Assembly: GCF_016464015.1 (NCBI RefSeq)
Contig: NZ_JACDXT010000018.1
Location: 1-55,413 of the forward strand
Length of the DNA stretch: 55,413 bases
Direction of reading: 5' to 3'
Origin: Psychrobacter sp. bablab_jr014
GTDB lineage: Bacteria > Pseudomonadota > Gammaproteobacteria > Pseudomonadales > Moraxellaceae
Under the pieces are notes generated by a model, which ran no database searches, was not told where the DNA came from, and saw only the letters and a list, made by a program, of their open reading frames with translations. Position numbers and translations under genes: made by a program. Positions within the stretch are counted from its first letter, which is position 1. Each line of letters begins with the position of its first letter. Of this stretch, positions 36,484-45,504 are shown piece by piece.

Positions 36484-36805
36484 CTACGCTTCTAAACTGC
36501 GCGATGGCACTTTATACATTAGCGTGTGTAGCATTTCGATAAATAGCGATTTATCCACAAAATTCATGTCTGATATAACGACTTTTTCCCTCGTCGTATG
36601 AATAATAATCTGATGCAGTTTGCCGACGGTAGTCACCTCAAATTTATGGATATCTTGATACCTCACTGTCATCAATTTATTGCTCATTGGGCACCAAACA
36701 AAAAATTCCGTACCATTTAGCAGGTCGATATTCATACTGTTTGATGATCTTTTCTTCGCTATACGCTGCTTGTTCAGGCACTTTGTTGAGCAATTCCGTA
36801 TCCAC
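36484..36805 (-). pseudogene. Small protein of the YqiJK-ATPase operon, apparent frameshift
   Basis: From GTG 36805 (AAGGA five bases upstream) the frame reads MDTELLNKVPEQAAYSEEKI and continues to WYGIF, then hits a stop 26 bases past a run of six T residues (36700-36705, A on the plus strand). The neighbouring frame then continues smoothly, VWCPMSNKLMTVRYQDIHKF, to a stop at 36484. Removing one base of the run would join them into a 106-aa protein that looks like a small beta-rich domain plus a C-terminal helix. Cause: sequencing error, true mutation, or slippage. The intact product would precede the giant ATPase gene by 45-75 bp. Confidence 0.7.
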
Positions 36806-36949
36806 AACCGTCCTTTACTTTTTAAGATTTATGAGTAAAAACATATTAAAAATGAAAACCCATGAGCAAAGCCGTTTTATCAGCAGATGCTTCGCCCATG
36901 TGTCCTATAACAGCGCGCCTAGAAAAGCCTAGACGCGCCGTGTCCTTCA

Positions 36950-38986
36950 TTATTCGCCGTCTTTTTCAGGTTTGTCTTGATTGATGGCGTTATTGTCCGC
37001 GCCTTGCGCTTTTATCACTTGGTTTGCCATCACGGTGTTCATAATGCCGCTTAATGTGTTGGACTTGCCTGCCAGACCATCGATGGCTTTACCGATAGAC
37101 AGTGACTTGGCAAAGTTGTCAAAGAAGTGCGCTTCGCCGCCGACGATGTCGATTTTGGCTTTTTGTAGCGCGACCGATAGGACTTCGGCATTTTCTTTGG
37201 CAATCTCTTTGCCTGCATCAATAGACGCCAATGACTCTTGCAATGCGGTTTCGAGCTTCATGCGGAACTCTTCGTGCTCGCGTGCCTCTTTGCTCATGCT
37301 GCCCATAGCATTGAATTTCTCGACCAGACCATCGGCTTCGGCTTTGAAGTGCTCACGGGTGACTTCAGCTTTTGCCAAGCCCACTTCACGCTCGGCTTGC
37401 GCGTTTGAGCGACCGCGTGCGGCGATGATTTCGGCATCCGCAAGACCGACATCACGCTCGGCTTTGGCTTTCGATTCGCCACGTGCGGCGATAACTTCGG
37501 CGTCCGCCATACCGATATCACGGTCAGACTGTGCGCGCGCCTGCCCTGTGGCTTTGATGACGTTCGCTTGTGCAATGCCTTCTTTTTCAGATGAGGCGGC
37601 TTTGGCTTCTTGAATCGCGGCTTCAGCAAAGCCGTGTGCCGACTCTTCTGCTTTAATACCTTCTGCCAGCTTGATTTTGGCTTCGGCGTCTTTGGCACTG
37701 GCTTCAAGCTTGGCATTGGCAAGCGTGGTGATTTCGACTGCTTTGTGCTTGGCGGACAGCTCTTCAGCTTCTGCCTTTTTAACTTGACGTACTTTTTCTT
37801 CTTCGGCGTCAGCTTCAGCAGCGAGGACGCGGGTTTGCTTGGCGCGCTCGGCTTCACTGACTTCGCGCACTTCTTTGATGCGCTCTTCTTCTTGCGCCAC
37901 GGTTTTATCGACCGCGATACGCTCGCGAATCACGTTGGCAATTTCTTTTTTCTCAAGCTCAATAGCACGCTCAGCTTCGATACGCTGCAAGTCCACTTCA
38001 CGCTCACGCGAGACCACTTCTAAATCGCGAGCGCGGGTGACTTTCTCTTCTTCGATGATGACGGCGCGCAGACGGTTTTGCTCCGCCACTTCGATTTCGC
38101 GCTGTTGGTTTTCGCGCTGAATGGCAAGGTCTTGCTCAACGATGATAATCGCAGTTTCAGACTTTTTACGTTCTTCTTCTTCAATTTTGCGCGTTTCTGC
38201 CGTTTCGCGGGCGATGACGGTGGCGATTTCGCGTTTTTGCTTGGCTTGGGCATCGGCTTCTTGACGCTCCAGCTCCAGCATGGCCTCGACGGTCTCGACG
38301 TTTTTCTTTTTCACCGCCAGTTCTTCATCACGCTCCAGCTCATTGGTGATGACGTTTTGCGTTGCGGTCAGCTGGGTAATCTTTTTGATACCTTCAGCGT
38401 CCAAGATATTGCTTGGGTCGAGAGAGACTTTTGGCGTTTGTTCTAGGTAGTCAATCGCCACATCTTCGAGCACATAACCGTTTAGGTCGTTGCCGATTTC
38501 TTGGACGATGCTGTCACGGAACTGGCTGCGGTTTTCGAACAGTTTGACAAAATCAATCTGCTTACCGACCGTTTTTAGCGCTTCTGAGAATTTGGCATTA
38601 AACAGCTCATTGACCGCCACTTTGTCCGAGGCGCGGTCAACACCGACCGATTTTGCCACCTTGAGCACGTCTTCTTCGGTTTCGTTGACGCGCAGATAAA
38701 AGGCGACGGTGATATCGGCACGCATGTTGTCGGCACAAATCAAGCCTTCTTTACCTCGTCTGTCCACCTCTAGGGTAATCAGTGAGATTTTCATCAGCTC
38801 TTTTTTGTTAATGACAGGCCAGACAAAGCCGCCGTCAAAACGCACGCCAATCTTGTTCACGCCGTTGATAATCAGCGCCGTGCCCTGCTCAACCTTGATA
38901 TAAAATGCCTTGAGCATCATCAATGCTGCCATGACAAAAACAAACGCCAGTATCACGACGACACCGACGATGATGAGTATATCCAT
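36950..38986 (-). CDS. yqiK: Flotillin/SPFH membrane protein (YqiK-like)
   Basis: About 678 aa from ATG 38986, chosen because AGGAG lies five bases upstream (the frame begins two codons earlier with GTG). One N-terminal transmembrane helix (ILIIVGVVVILAFVFVMAAL) is followed by an SPFH/band 7 domain (about 30-200) and a long Glu/Ala/Lys-rich coiled coil (about 220-600). The coiled coil contains three ~22-residue repeats around DVGLADAEIIAARG. It is about 125 residues longer than E. coli YqiK. It probably oligomerises into membrane microdomains. Downstream partners on the strand are a small protein and the giant ATPase; upstream is the YqiJ-like gene, 160 bp away. Confidence 0.88.
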   Translation of the reverse strand: MDILIIVGVVVILAFVFVMAALMMLKAFYIKVEQGTALIINGVNKIGVRFDGGFVWPVINKKELMKISLITLEVDRRGKEGLICADNMRADITVAFYLRVNETEEDVLKVAKSVGVDRASDKVAVNELFNAKFSEALKTVGKQIDFVKLFENRSQFRDSIVQEIGNDLNGYVLEDVAIDYLEQTPKVSLDPSNILDAEGIKKITQLTATQNVITNELERDEELAVKKKNVETVEAMLELERQEADAQAKQKREIATVIARETAETRKIEEEERKKSETAIIIVEQDLAIQRENQQREIEVAEQNRLRAVIIEEEKVTRARDLEVVSREREVDLQRIEAERAIELEKKEIANVIRERIAVDKTVAQEEERIKEVREVSEAERAKQTRVLAAEADAEEEKVRQVKKAEAEELSAKHKAVEITTLANAKLEASAKDAEAKIKLAEGIKAEESAHGFAEAAIQEAKAASSEKEGIAQANVIKATGQARAQSDRDIGMADAEVIAARGESKAKAERDVGLADAEIIAARGRSNAQAEREVGLAKAEVTREHFKAEADGLVEKFNAMGSMSKEAREHEEFRMKLETALQESLASIDAGKEIAKENAEVLSVALQKAKIDIVGGEAHFFDNFAKSLSIGKAIDGLAGKSNTLSGIMNTVMANQVIKAQGADNNAINQDKPEKDGE

Positions 38987-39148
38987 GTTCACTCCTGTAG
39001 TTTAAATCCTCTGCCGCTGGTGGCAACGGGATTTAACGCATATAAAATCTATGACCCCAGATTAGGGCGTATCCCTATTTTAAAAATGAGATAAATGGCA
39101 AAACCAAACCGCCAAACGCGTCTATCGTCGTTTGGCGGTGGGTTATTA

Positions 39149-39853
39149 CTAAGGTTTGTTTAAGTTTAAATCGCTGCTGTCCTTTGCCTCTGACACGCTT
39201 GCTGTATGAATGGGACGCACTTGATAGGCGTTGATGTCCTCTAGATAGGCGACCAACTGTACGGTGTCGCCTTTGGTAAGGGTCGGCATCGTCGTGATGT
39301 CATGGGGGCGAATTTTTAAAATCAGTCCCGCGCCGCCATCATGTAGCTCGGCTTCGCCATGCGTCTCGGTGACGCTAAGCGTACGCACGGTGGCGGTTTT
39401 TCCGATGTTACTTACTGCATTGCGCTTGGGGATGTTGGCGATATTTCTGCGAATGGGCGCAATGATTAATCCTGTGAGCCACATCGACACCACGAGCACG
39501 AGTAGCAGCGCGCCTGTGCCAAAGAGATAATACAAGATGCCTGAGACCATCGACTTATCCAAAAGGCTGGTGTACACATAGCTGAGCACCCAGCCAAATA
39601 GGCCAATCAAGGTTAAGATGACAATCAGCGGCACACCATACAGCCCAAACCGCAGCATAATGCCTGTAAAAAATCCTGCTGAGCTTATATCCGCTGTGTC
39701 ACCACCTGTATCACCGACATCGACGTTATCCATATCGGTCATGCCGAGCAAAGACACAAGCCAGTACAAGGTGACAAACATCACCAGCCCCGTAAATATT
39801 ACGGTCGGGTACATACTGATTTTGGTAATAAATGTCGCAAACGCGTCTTGCAT
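39149..39853 (-). CDS. yqiJ: OB-fold membrane protein (YqiJ/NfeD-like)
   Basis: A 234-aa protein. Three hydrophobic segments (about 15-35, 65-95, 100-130) are followed by a soluble C-terminal OB-fold-like domain (about 145-220: GKTATVRTLSVTETHGEAEL and VQLVAYLEDINAYQVRPI). YqiJ and NfeD-type proteins pair with SPFH/flotillin proteins, as here. TAGGAGA nine bases upstream supports the ATG. First gene of the operon leading to yqiK and the giant ATPase. Acidic Asp/Gly stretch near residues 40-60. Confidence 0.85.
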   Translation of the reverse strand: MQDAFATFITKISMYPTVIFTGLVMFVTLYWLVSLLGMTDMDNVDVGDTGGDTADISSAGFFTGIMLRFGLYGVPLIVILTLIGLFGWVLSYVYTSLLDKSMVSGILYYLFGTGALLLVLVVSMWLTGLIIAPIRRNIANIPKRNAVSNIGKTATVRTLSVTETHGEAELHDGGAGLILKIRPHDITTMPTLTKGDTVQLVAYLEDINAYQVRPIHTASVSEAKDSSDLNLNKP

Positions 39854-40048
39854 CGGTCACTGTCTCCTATTGTCGCCGTCTTATAAACCGTCACGACTGT
39901 CAACGCCTATAAGGTAAACTTATGTTCCTTTTTATTCATTATATACACGGCAGACGGCAGAATACAGTATTAGTGCCCAATTTTTGTATTTTTATGAGCC
40001 ATTTGACATTGCTGGTTATTGTTAATAAAAACCTTAGCTAAACAATAA
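39854..40048. other. Region upstream of the YqiJ-like gene
   Basis: AT-rich, no gene seen. With the two palindromic elements that follow it makes a ~400-bp gap containing the promoter of the yqiJ-yqiK-ATPase unit, which I could not pinpoint. Confidence 0.4.
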
Positions 40049-40111
40049 GATAAGACGTGTTAGCTCAGGTAATCGTCGATAATAGAGATATTCTAAAACG
40101 CGTCTTATATC
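40049..40111. repeat. Imperfect inverted repeat next to palindromic copy 2
   Basis: GATAAGACGTGTTAG (40049-40063) and CTAAAACGCGTCTTATATC (40093-40111) pair with two small bulges around a ~29-base loop. The loop does not match the conserved loop of the 68-bp family, so I list it separately. Confidence 0.6.
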
Positions 40112-40136
40112 AAAACTTTAAATATGCACCACACAC

Positions 40137-40203
40137 GATTAAAGGCTATTTTTTTTGCTTGCTGTGACTTCGTCTTTGATGCTACGAAAAATAGCCTTTA
40201 ATC
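40137..40203. repeat. Palindromic element, copy 2 (inverted)
   Basis: Arms GATTAAAGGCTATTTTT (40137-40153) and the complement (40187-40203) flank a loop reading TTTGCTTGCTGTGACTTCGT onward, which is the reverse complement of the conserved loop in copies 1 and 3. It lies in the gap between the yqiJ-like gene and the TolB-like gene, 48 bases past the stop codon of the latter. Confidence 0.85.
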
Positions 40204-40250
40204 TCACCATACCAAGTTTGTAAAAATTTAGTTTGTTTATTCTACTTCAC

Positions 40251-41324
40251 TTACGGATTGTTCTTGGTGATGACCTTTATCGCAGGTTTATTTTTTGCCG
40301 CAACACTTGGCATCACGCCCCACACGGGGTCACGCAAGACGCCTTGACTGCTCACTAAACTAAAGGGCGCACCTTCACCGACTAGCGGACGGATAAACAG
40401 CTGGCTCGCGATAGGCGCATCATTGGCTGCGCTGCTGGGCGCATCATTTGGCGTTCGCATCGGATAAATCACATAATCGGTACTTGGCGACAGCTTTGCT
40501 GTTTCCTCCAGTCCCGTACTTCCAAAATCGGCAATTTCTTTGCCTGTGTTAAGATCCATAATTGCCGCATTATGTCCCGCCAGATAGCTCATTAGTTGCC
40601 CGTCATGGCTGATACTCGGGCTGGTCGCATAGCCGCTGGTTGTGATTTGCGCGACTGTGCGTGCATCGCGGTCATAACGATAAAGGCGCGGTCGGTTATT
40701 AACCCCTTTATCACTGACAAAGACAATGTCACCATTGGGCAGATATTTGGGCTGTAGGCTGTTCGACCACTCTGTATTGATAGCAGGGCGACGTGTGCCT
40801 GTCGCCATATCGTACTCATAGACACACGTTTCTCCCTCATCGCTTGAGGTGTACATCAGCGTTGTATTGTCCGCAGACAGCTGCCCAGACAGATTCATGC
40901 CTTTATTGTTAATAATCGGTGTCGTGCGCTCGGTCACCGTGTCATACAGATAAATGACAGGATAGCTGCGCCCCCGCTGGATGCTGTAGGTCAGATAGCG
41001 CCCATCATCTGACCACGCAAGGCTATAGATACCGCCGTCTACCTCGGCATATTTATGCTTATCACTACCATCAGGATGGGTGATATATATCGCACTGCGG
41101 ATGCCTTCCTTATCCTGTGTCACCTCGATATAGGCAATACGTCCTGTACGGTCGATAGCCGTCATGTCTTTAAGCGCTGGGCTTGGCGATGTAACCGATG
41201 GCGCGGCAGTCGCACTCATAGAAGGATGAGCATGGGAAGTGGTCGCAAGGCTTTGGCAACCGCTCAGCGACAACATCATAAGCGCGCCAATCGCACCGCC
41301 AATATGGACAAAATAAGGGTTCAT
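40251..41324 (-). CDS. TolB-like beta-propeller lipoprotein
   Basis: A 357-aa lipoprotein with lipobox LSGC (about residue 23). Residues about 60-330 carry several PD40-type repeats, such as YSLAWSDDGRYLTYSIQRG, LSADNTTLMYTSSDEG, LPNGDIVFVSDKG and ISHDGQLMSYLAG, a pattern typical of TolB C-terminal beta-propellers. It lacks the TolB N-terminal domain and is not near tol-pal genes, so it is a TolB-like propeller protein of unknown partner rather than TolB itself. It is divergent from map, with a 148-bp spacer. Confidence 0.82.
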   Translation of the reverse strand: MNPYFVHIGGAIGALMMLSLSGCQSLATTSHAHPSMSATAAPSVTSPSPALKDMTAIDRTGRIAYIEVTQDKEGIRSAIYITHPDGSDKHKYAEVDGGIYSLAWSDDGRYLTYSIQRGRSYPVIYLYDTVTERTTPIINNKGMNLSGQLSADNTTLMYTSSDEGETCVYEYDMATGTRRPAINTEWSNSLQPKYLPNGDIVFVSDKGVNNRPRLYRYDRDARTVAQITTSGYATSPSISHDGQLMSYLAGHNAAIMDLNTGKEIADFGSTGLEETAKLSPSTDYVIYPMRTPNDAPSSAANDAPIASQLFIRPLVGEGAPFSLVSSQGVLRDPVWGVMPSVAAKNKPAIKVITKNNP

Positions 41325-41427
41325 AAACGCTCATTATTAGACTAAAAATAAAAATATACTTATGTTGATATTAACGTCATCATGATAGCGCAGTTTACGT
41401 ACAAGCAAAACGCTTGTAGCGTAGCTG

Positions 41428-41436
41428 TGTTATAAT
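41428..41436 (+). promoter_or_regulatory. Extended -10 promoter of map
   Basis: TGTTATAAT: a consensus TATAAT with the TG extension one base upstream, 36 bases before the map ATG. No well-spaced -35 is visible, as expected for an extended -10 promoter. Confidence 0.6.
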
Positions 41437-41472
41437 GTGCGTACATTTTTGATATAACGACAGTACAAAGCA

Positions 41473-42267
41473 ATGATGACAAAAAAATCCCTAATCCAAT
41501 CGCCCGAAGCCATCGAAAAGATGCGTATTGCGGGCAAACTTGCCAGCGATGTGTTGGTGCTGCTAGATAAGCACGTCAAGGTCGGTGTCAGTACCGAAGC
41601 GCTGAACCAAATCGCGCATGACTATATTGTCAATGAGCAAGGGGCAATTCCTGCGCCGCTTAATTACCACGGCTTTCCAAAGTCAATTTGCACCTCAGTC
41701 AACCATGTGGTGTGCCACGGCATTCCGTCTGAAAGCAAAATCCTAAAAGATGGCGACATCATCAACATTGATGTGACAGTCATCAAAGACGGTTACTACG
41801 GCGATACCTCAAAAATGTGGATCGTGGGCAATGGCTCCATCATGGCAGAGCGCATCTGTAAAGTGGCACAAGACGCGCTATATGCAGGCATGAAAGTGGT
41901 GAAAGACGGCGCGCGCCTTGGCGATATTGGCGCGGCGATTCAAGAAGTCGTGGAGCCTGAGCGCTTTAGCATCGTGCGCGAGTTTTGCGGACACGGCATC
42001 AGTGATGAGTTTCATCACGAGCCACAAGTCATGCACTATGGCAAAAAAGGTACGGGCTTTGAGCTAAAGACGGGCATGACCTTTACCATCGAGCCGATGA
42101 TTAACCAAGGCGTGTGGCAAACCAAAATCCTAGGCGATGGCTGGACAGCCGTGACCAAAGACCGCAAATTGTCAGCGCAGTGGGAACACACTTTAGTCGT
42201 GACGGACAATGGCTGTGAAGTGTTTACCACACGCCCTGAAGAAGACTTAAGTTTTTTGACGCAGTAG
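41473..42267 (+). CDS. map: Type I methionine aminopeptidase
   Basis: Removes the N-terminal Met from nascent proteins. The 264-aa size is typical of the bacterial type Ia enzyme. The five metal ligands are recognisable: Asp in DVTVIKDGYYGDTS (two), His in CGHGI, Glu in FTIEPM and Glu in QWEHT. Two adjacent ATG codons are possible starts. It is followed by a terminator and a palindromic repeat before glnD. The map-glnD-dapC order matches that known in pseudomonads and other proteobacteria. Confidence 0.97.
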   Translation: MMTKKSLIQSPEAIEKMRIAGKLASDVLVLLDKHVKVGVSTEALNQIAHDYIVNEQGAIPAPLNYHGFPKSICTSVNHVVCHGIPSESKILKDGDIINIDVTVIKDGYYGDTSKMWIVGNGSIMAERICKVAQDALYAGMKVVKDGARLGDIGAAIQEVVEPERFSIVREFCGHGISDEFHHEPQVMHYGKKGTGFELKTGMTFTIEPMINQGVWQTKILGDGWTAVTKDRKLSAQWEHTLVVTDNGCEVFTTRPEEDLSFLTQ

Positions 42268-42290
42268 TTTAGGGCGTGGCGCTTTTTATA

Positions 42291-42318
42291 AAAAGACTGC
42301 ATGTGCGGTCTTTTTTTA
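42291..42318 (+). terminator. Intrinsic terminator of map
   Basis: AAAGACTGC / GCGGTCTTT (one T-G pair) around ATGT, ending in a seven-T run. Confidence 0.85.
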
Positions 42319-42420
42319 TGCGTGCCTTTTTTATCTATGAACGCTTTATAAATTAAGTGTCTTTATGACGCCTTATCCTGTTTAATCTATAGTCAAGTCA
42401 ATTTAAAAATGATACAGCAA

Positions 42421-42488
42421 GATTAAAGGCTATTTTTCGCAGCATCTGGAGACGAAGTCACAGCAAGCAAGGAAAATAGCCTTTAATC
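42421..42488. repeat. Palindromic element, copy 3
   Basis: Arms GATTAAAGGCTATTTTTC and GAAAATAGCCTTTAATC enclose a loop with CTGGAGACGAAGTCACAGCA, matching copy 1 (6694-6761) except for one base in the core. Downstream, ATGCTATA and GTTTTATT recur at the same distance after both copies, so the repeat unit may extend about 30 bp beyond the stem. It lies between map and glnD; the rest of that 389-bp gap shows no gene. Confidence 0.85.
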
Positions 42489-42656
42489 GAGCGTATTTTT
42501 GATGCTATACCCGTTTTATTTGGGCTTTGCTATAAGTTTACTGATGCGGCGTTAAAATAAGGATACACCCTCCTCTTTGACGATTGCGCGTTATGCTGTC
42601 ATTATCTTATTGCGGCGCTTGTCGTTCCCTATTTCTTTATTGATTGGATACTGTGC

Positions 42657-45383
42657 ATGTTTACTTGCGATGTTGCTTCGATTTATATCACGCCACTGCC
42701 CTTGCCACTTGGCAAACCCGTTCCTGAGCAAGCAGACGCAGAGGACACAGCGCTGCTCGGCATTCCTGAGTGGTTGGCGCATATTAATGAGGACATCAGT
42801 AGCGCCCTTGCCCGCGGGGTCAGTATCCGTCAGTTGGTGGCAGCACGTGCTTGTGCGATTGATGATTTATTGACCGCGCTGTTTAATTGGTTTGGGCTCA
42901 ATCATACTGATTTGGCGCTGTTTGCTACAGGCGGTTATGGACGCGGCGAGCTCTCTTTGTATTCTGATATTGATATTTTGCTGCTCTCCCCTGAGGCGAT
43001 TGATCGCGATGTGGGAGCGCGCATTGATAAGCTGGTGGCGATACTGTGGGATGTGGGTTTAGAGCCTGCGTTGTCCGTACGCAGCGTCAATGATTGTCTT
43101 GAGGCGGCGCACGACCACACCATCGCCAGTGCATTATTAGAGGCGCGCTTGATTACAGGCAATGAAGATTTGCAAGACGTGCCTGTTGAGCTGGTTAACG
43201 AGCTGTGGTCGCAGCGTACGTTTTATGAGGTCAAAATCGAAGAAGCAAGGGTGCGCTATTTGCAGCACCACGCGACTGAATACAATCTTGAACCCAATAT
43301 TAAGACTGCACCTGGTGGTCTGCGTGATATTCATATCATCGGCTGGGTGACCAAGCGCTATTTTCGTGTCGGCAAGCTGTACGACTTGGTGCAACAAGAC
43401 TTTTTGACTGAAAAAGAATTTGATGAACTGAGCTTCGCTGAAGGCTTTCTATGGCAAATTCGCCATCATTTGCACGAATTTACAGGGCGCAATGAAAACC
43501 GTCTACTCTTTGATTATCAGCGCGAGATTGCTCAGCGTATGGGCTACGAGCCACAAGCGGACGATGAACCGAACGCTGCTGTCGAGCGCTTTATGCGTGA
43601 TTATTATCGCTGCGCGATGCAAATATCGACGCTCTCTGAGATGCTGATTAATCATTATTATGAAACCATCATTGAACCGCAGTTGCCTGAAGCGGAGCGA
43701 CCAAAGACACGCAGTCTGACCGCGCATTTTAATCAAATCGGCAATCAGATTTCGATGGCGCATCACCGCGTCTTTGCCCAGCATCCTGATGCGATACTTG
43801 AGATGTTTTTATTAATGGGGCAGCACGGGATTAAAAACATCCGCACCCATACGCTACGGGCGCTCAAGATTGCCGCACGCGGCATTGACCAAACCTATCG
43901 TGACAACCCGCAGCATCAAGCGCTGTTCTTGGCCAATTTAAAAGAACAAAACTATCTGTTTCACCGTCTGCGTGCGATGAACCGTTATGGCGTATTGGGC
44001 AACTATATCCCTGCCTTTGCCCAAGTCACAGGCTTGATGCAGTACGATTTGTTTCACCGCTATACGGTCGATGCGCACACGCTGTTTTTGATTCGTATTT
44101 TGCACCGCTTTACCGATGACACTTACCGTCAAAATTTCCCTTTGGTCAGCGCTATTTTTCAGCGTATTGAACGTAAAGAAATTTTGGTTCTGGCCGCGAT
44201 GTTCCATGATATCGCCAAAGGACGTGGCGGCAATCATAGCGAGCTTGGCGAAACAGAAGCCATTGAGTTTTGCTTGGCGCACGGTATGAGTGCCGCTGAC
44301 GCTAATCTGGTCGGCTGGCTGACTCGCTATCATCTGCTCATGTCCATGACCGCGCAGAAAAAAGACATCTCTGACCCTGAGGTGGTGACCTATTTTGCCG
44401 ATATGGTCGGGAATGTCACGCATCTTAATCATCTGTATGTGTTAACGGTGGCGGATATGAACGCCACCAACGCCCAGCTCTGGAACAGCTGGCGCGCGAC
44501 TTTAATGAAACAGCTGTACTCACAAACGCGCCGCATCTTGCGCGCAGACATTGATGCGCCGACCAACCGTCAAGACATGATTAGTGCCACACGCAAACAG
44601 GCGCTTGAAATGCTGGACAGTGTGGACAATCAGCACATGAACCGTGATGAAGTGCTGGTGCTGTGGGACGACTTGGGGGATGAGTACTTTTTACGTGAGA
44701 TTACCGAAGACATACTATGGCACACCGAAGTGATTTTGAATCATCCGCCGATTGGACGGGCATCAAATGCCGACAGCCCGCCGCTTGTGGTACTGCGTGA
44801 ACATCGAGAGCTGGCGCTGGATGCGGTACAGGTCTTTGTTTACACTCAAGACCAAGCCAACTTATTCGCCGTGACGATGGCTGTCTTTGACCAAATGAAC
44901 CTTGATGTTTTGGATGCGCGCATCATTACTGCGACACGTGATTTTGCGCTGGACTCCTACGTACTTCTTGACCGTAGCGGCACGCTACTCGCCGATACTG
45001 AGCGTCAAGAAGAGCTAAAGGCGCGCTTGATTGAAGCCTTTAAAAACCCCGCTTCGCCTAAAGTGACCACCAAGCGCATTCCGCGTCAGCTGCGTCATTT
45101 TGACGTGCCGACCAAGATTAGTTTTGAGTTTAATGAAGCAGCGAGTCAGCACATTATGACGCTGCAAACCCTTGACCAACCAGGGCTGCTCGCGCGCGTG
45201 GGACAGGTATTTTTAAAGCAAAATATTGAAGTTCACGCCGCTCGCATTACCACACTCGGCGAGCGTGCAGAAGATATGTTTTATATCAGTGACCAAGAGG
45301 ACAGACCGCTGTCTGAAGAAAAACTGACCCTGCTCAAATCAGCGCTAGAAGACAGCTTATCTGTGTCAAAAGCAGCGAGCTGA
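42657..45383 (+). CDS. glnD: [Protein-PII] uridylyltransferase / uridylyl-removing enzyme
   Basis: Nitrogen-status sensor that uridylylates PII when glutamine is low and removes UMP when it is high. The 908-aa length fits the family (E. coli 890). The nucleotidyltransferase domain has GYGRGELSLYSDIDIL (near residue 92). The GlnD linker region has KTAPGGLRDIH. The HD domain has MFHDIAKGRGGNHSELG (near 516). Two ACT domains (about 720-790 and 830-905) bind glutamine. All catalytic motifs are present. It lies between map and dapC, with an unrelated minus-strand gene interposed before dapC. Confidence 0.97.
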   Translation: MFTCDVASIYITPLPLPLGKPVPEQADAEDTALLGIPEWLAHINEDISSALARGVSIRQLVAARACAIDDLLTALFNWFGLNHTDLALFATGGYGRGELSLYSDIDILLLSPEAIDRDVGARIDKLVAILWDVGLEPALSVRSVNDCLEAAHDHTIASALLEARLITGNEDLQDVPVELVNELWSQRTFYEVKIEEARVRYLQHHATEYNLEPNIKTAPGGLRDIHIIGWVTKRYFRVGKLYDLVQQDFLTEKEFDELSFAEGFLWQIRHHLHEFTGRNENRLLFDYQREIAQRMGYEPQADDEPNAAVERFMRDYYRCAMQISTLSEMLINHYYETIIEPQLPEAERPKTRSLTAHFNQIGNQISMAHHRVFAQHPDAILEMFLLMGQHGIKNIRTHTLRALKIAARGIDQTYRDNPQHQALFLANLKEQNYLFHRLRAMNRYGVLGNYIPAFAQVTGLMQYDLFHRYTVDAHTLFLIRILHRFTDDTYRQNFPLVSAIFQRIERKEILVLAAMFHDIAKGRGGNHSELGETEAIEFCLAHGMSAADANLVGWLTRYHLLMSMTAQKKDISDPEVVTYFADMVGNVTHLNHLYVLTVADMNATNAQLWNSWRATLMKQLYSQTRRILRADIDAPTNRQDMISATRKQALEMLDSVDNQHMNRDEVLVLWDDLGDEYFLREITEDILWHTEVILNHPPIGRASNADSPPLVVLREHRELALDAVQVFVYTQDQANLFAVTMAVFDQMNLDVLDARIITATRDFALDSYVLLDRSGTLLADTERQEELKARLIEAFKNPASPKVTTKRIPRQLRHFDVPTKISFEFNEAASQHIMTLQTLDQPGLLARVGQVFLKQNIEVHAARITTLGERAEDMFYISDQEDRPLSEEKLTLLKSALEDSLSVSKAAS

Positions 45384-45504
45384 CAGGATTTGTCCTGCCC
45401 ATACGCTGTCATCCATAGCGCGTGGGCAATACTTATTGCTTATGATAGATAGGATAATCAAATAAGATAAGAAAAAAGCAAGCAATAAAGTGCGTGTTAA
45501 AACA

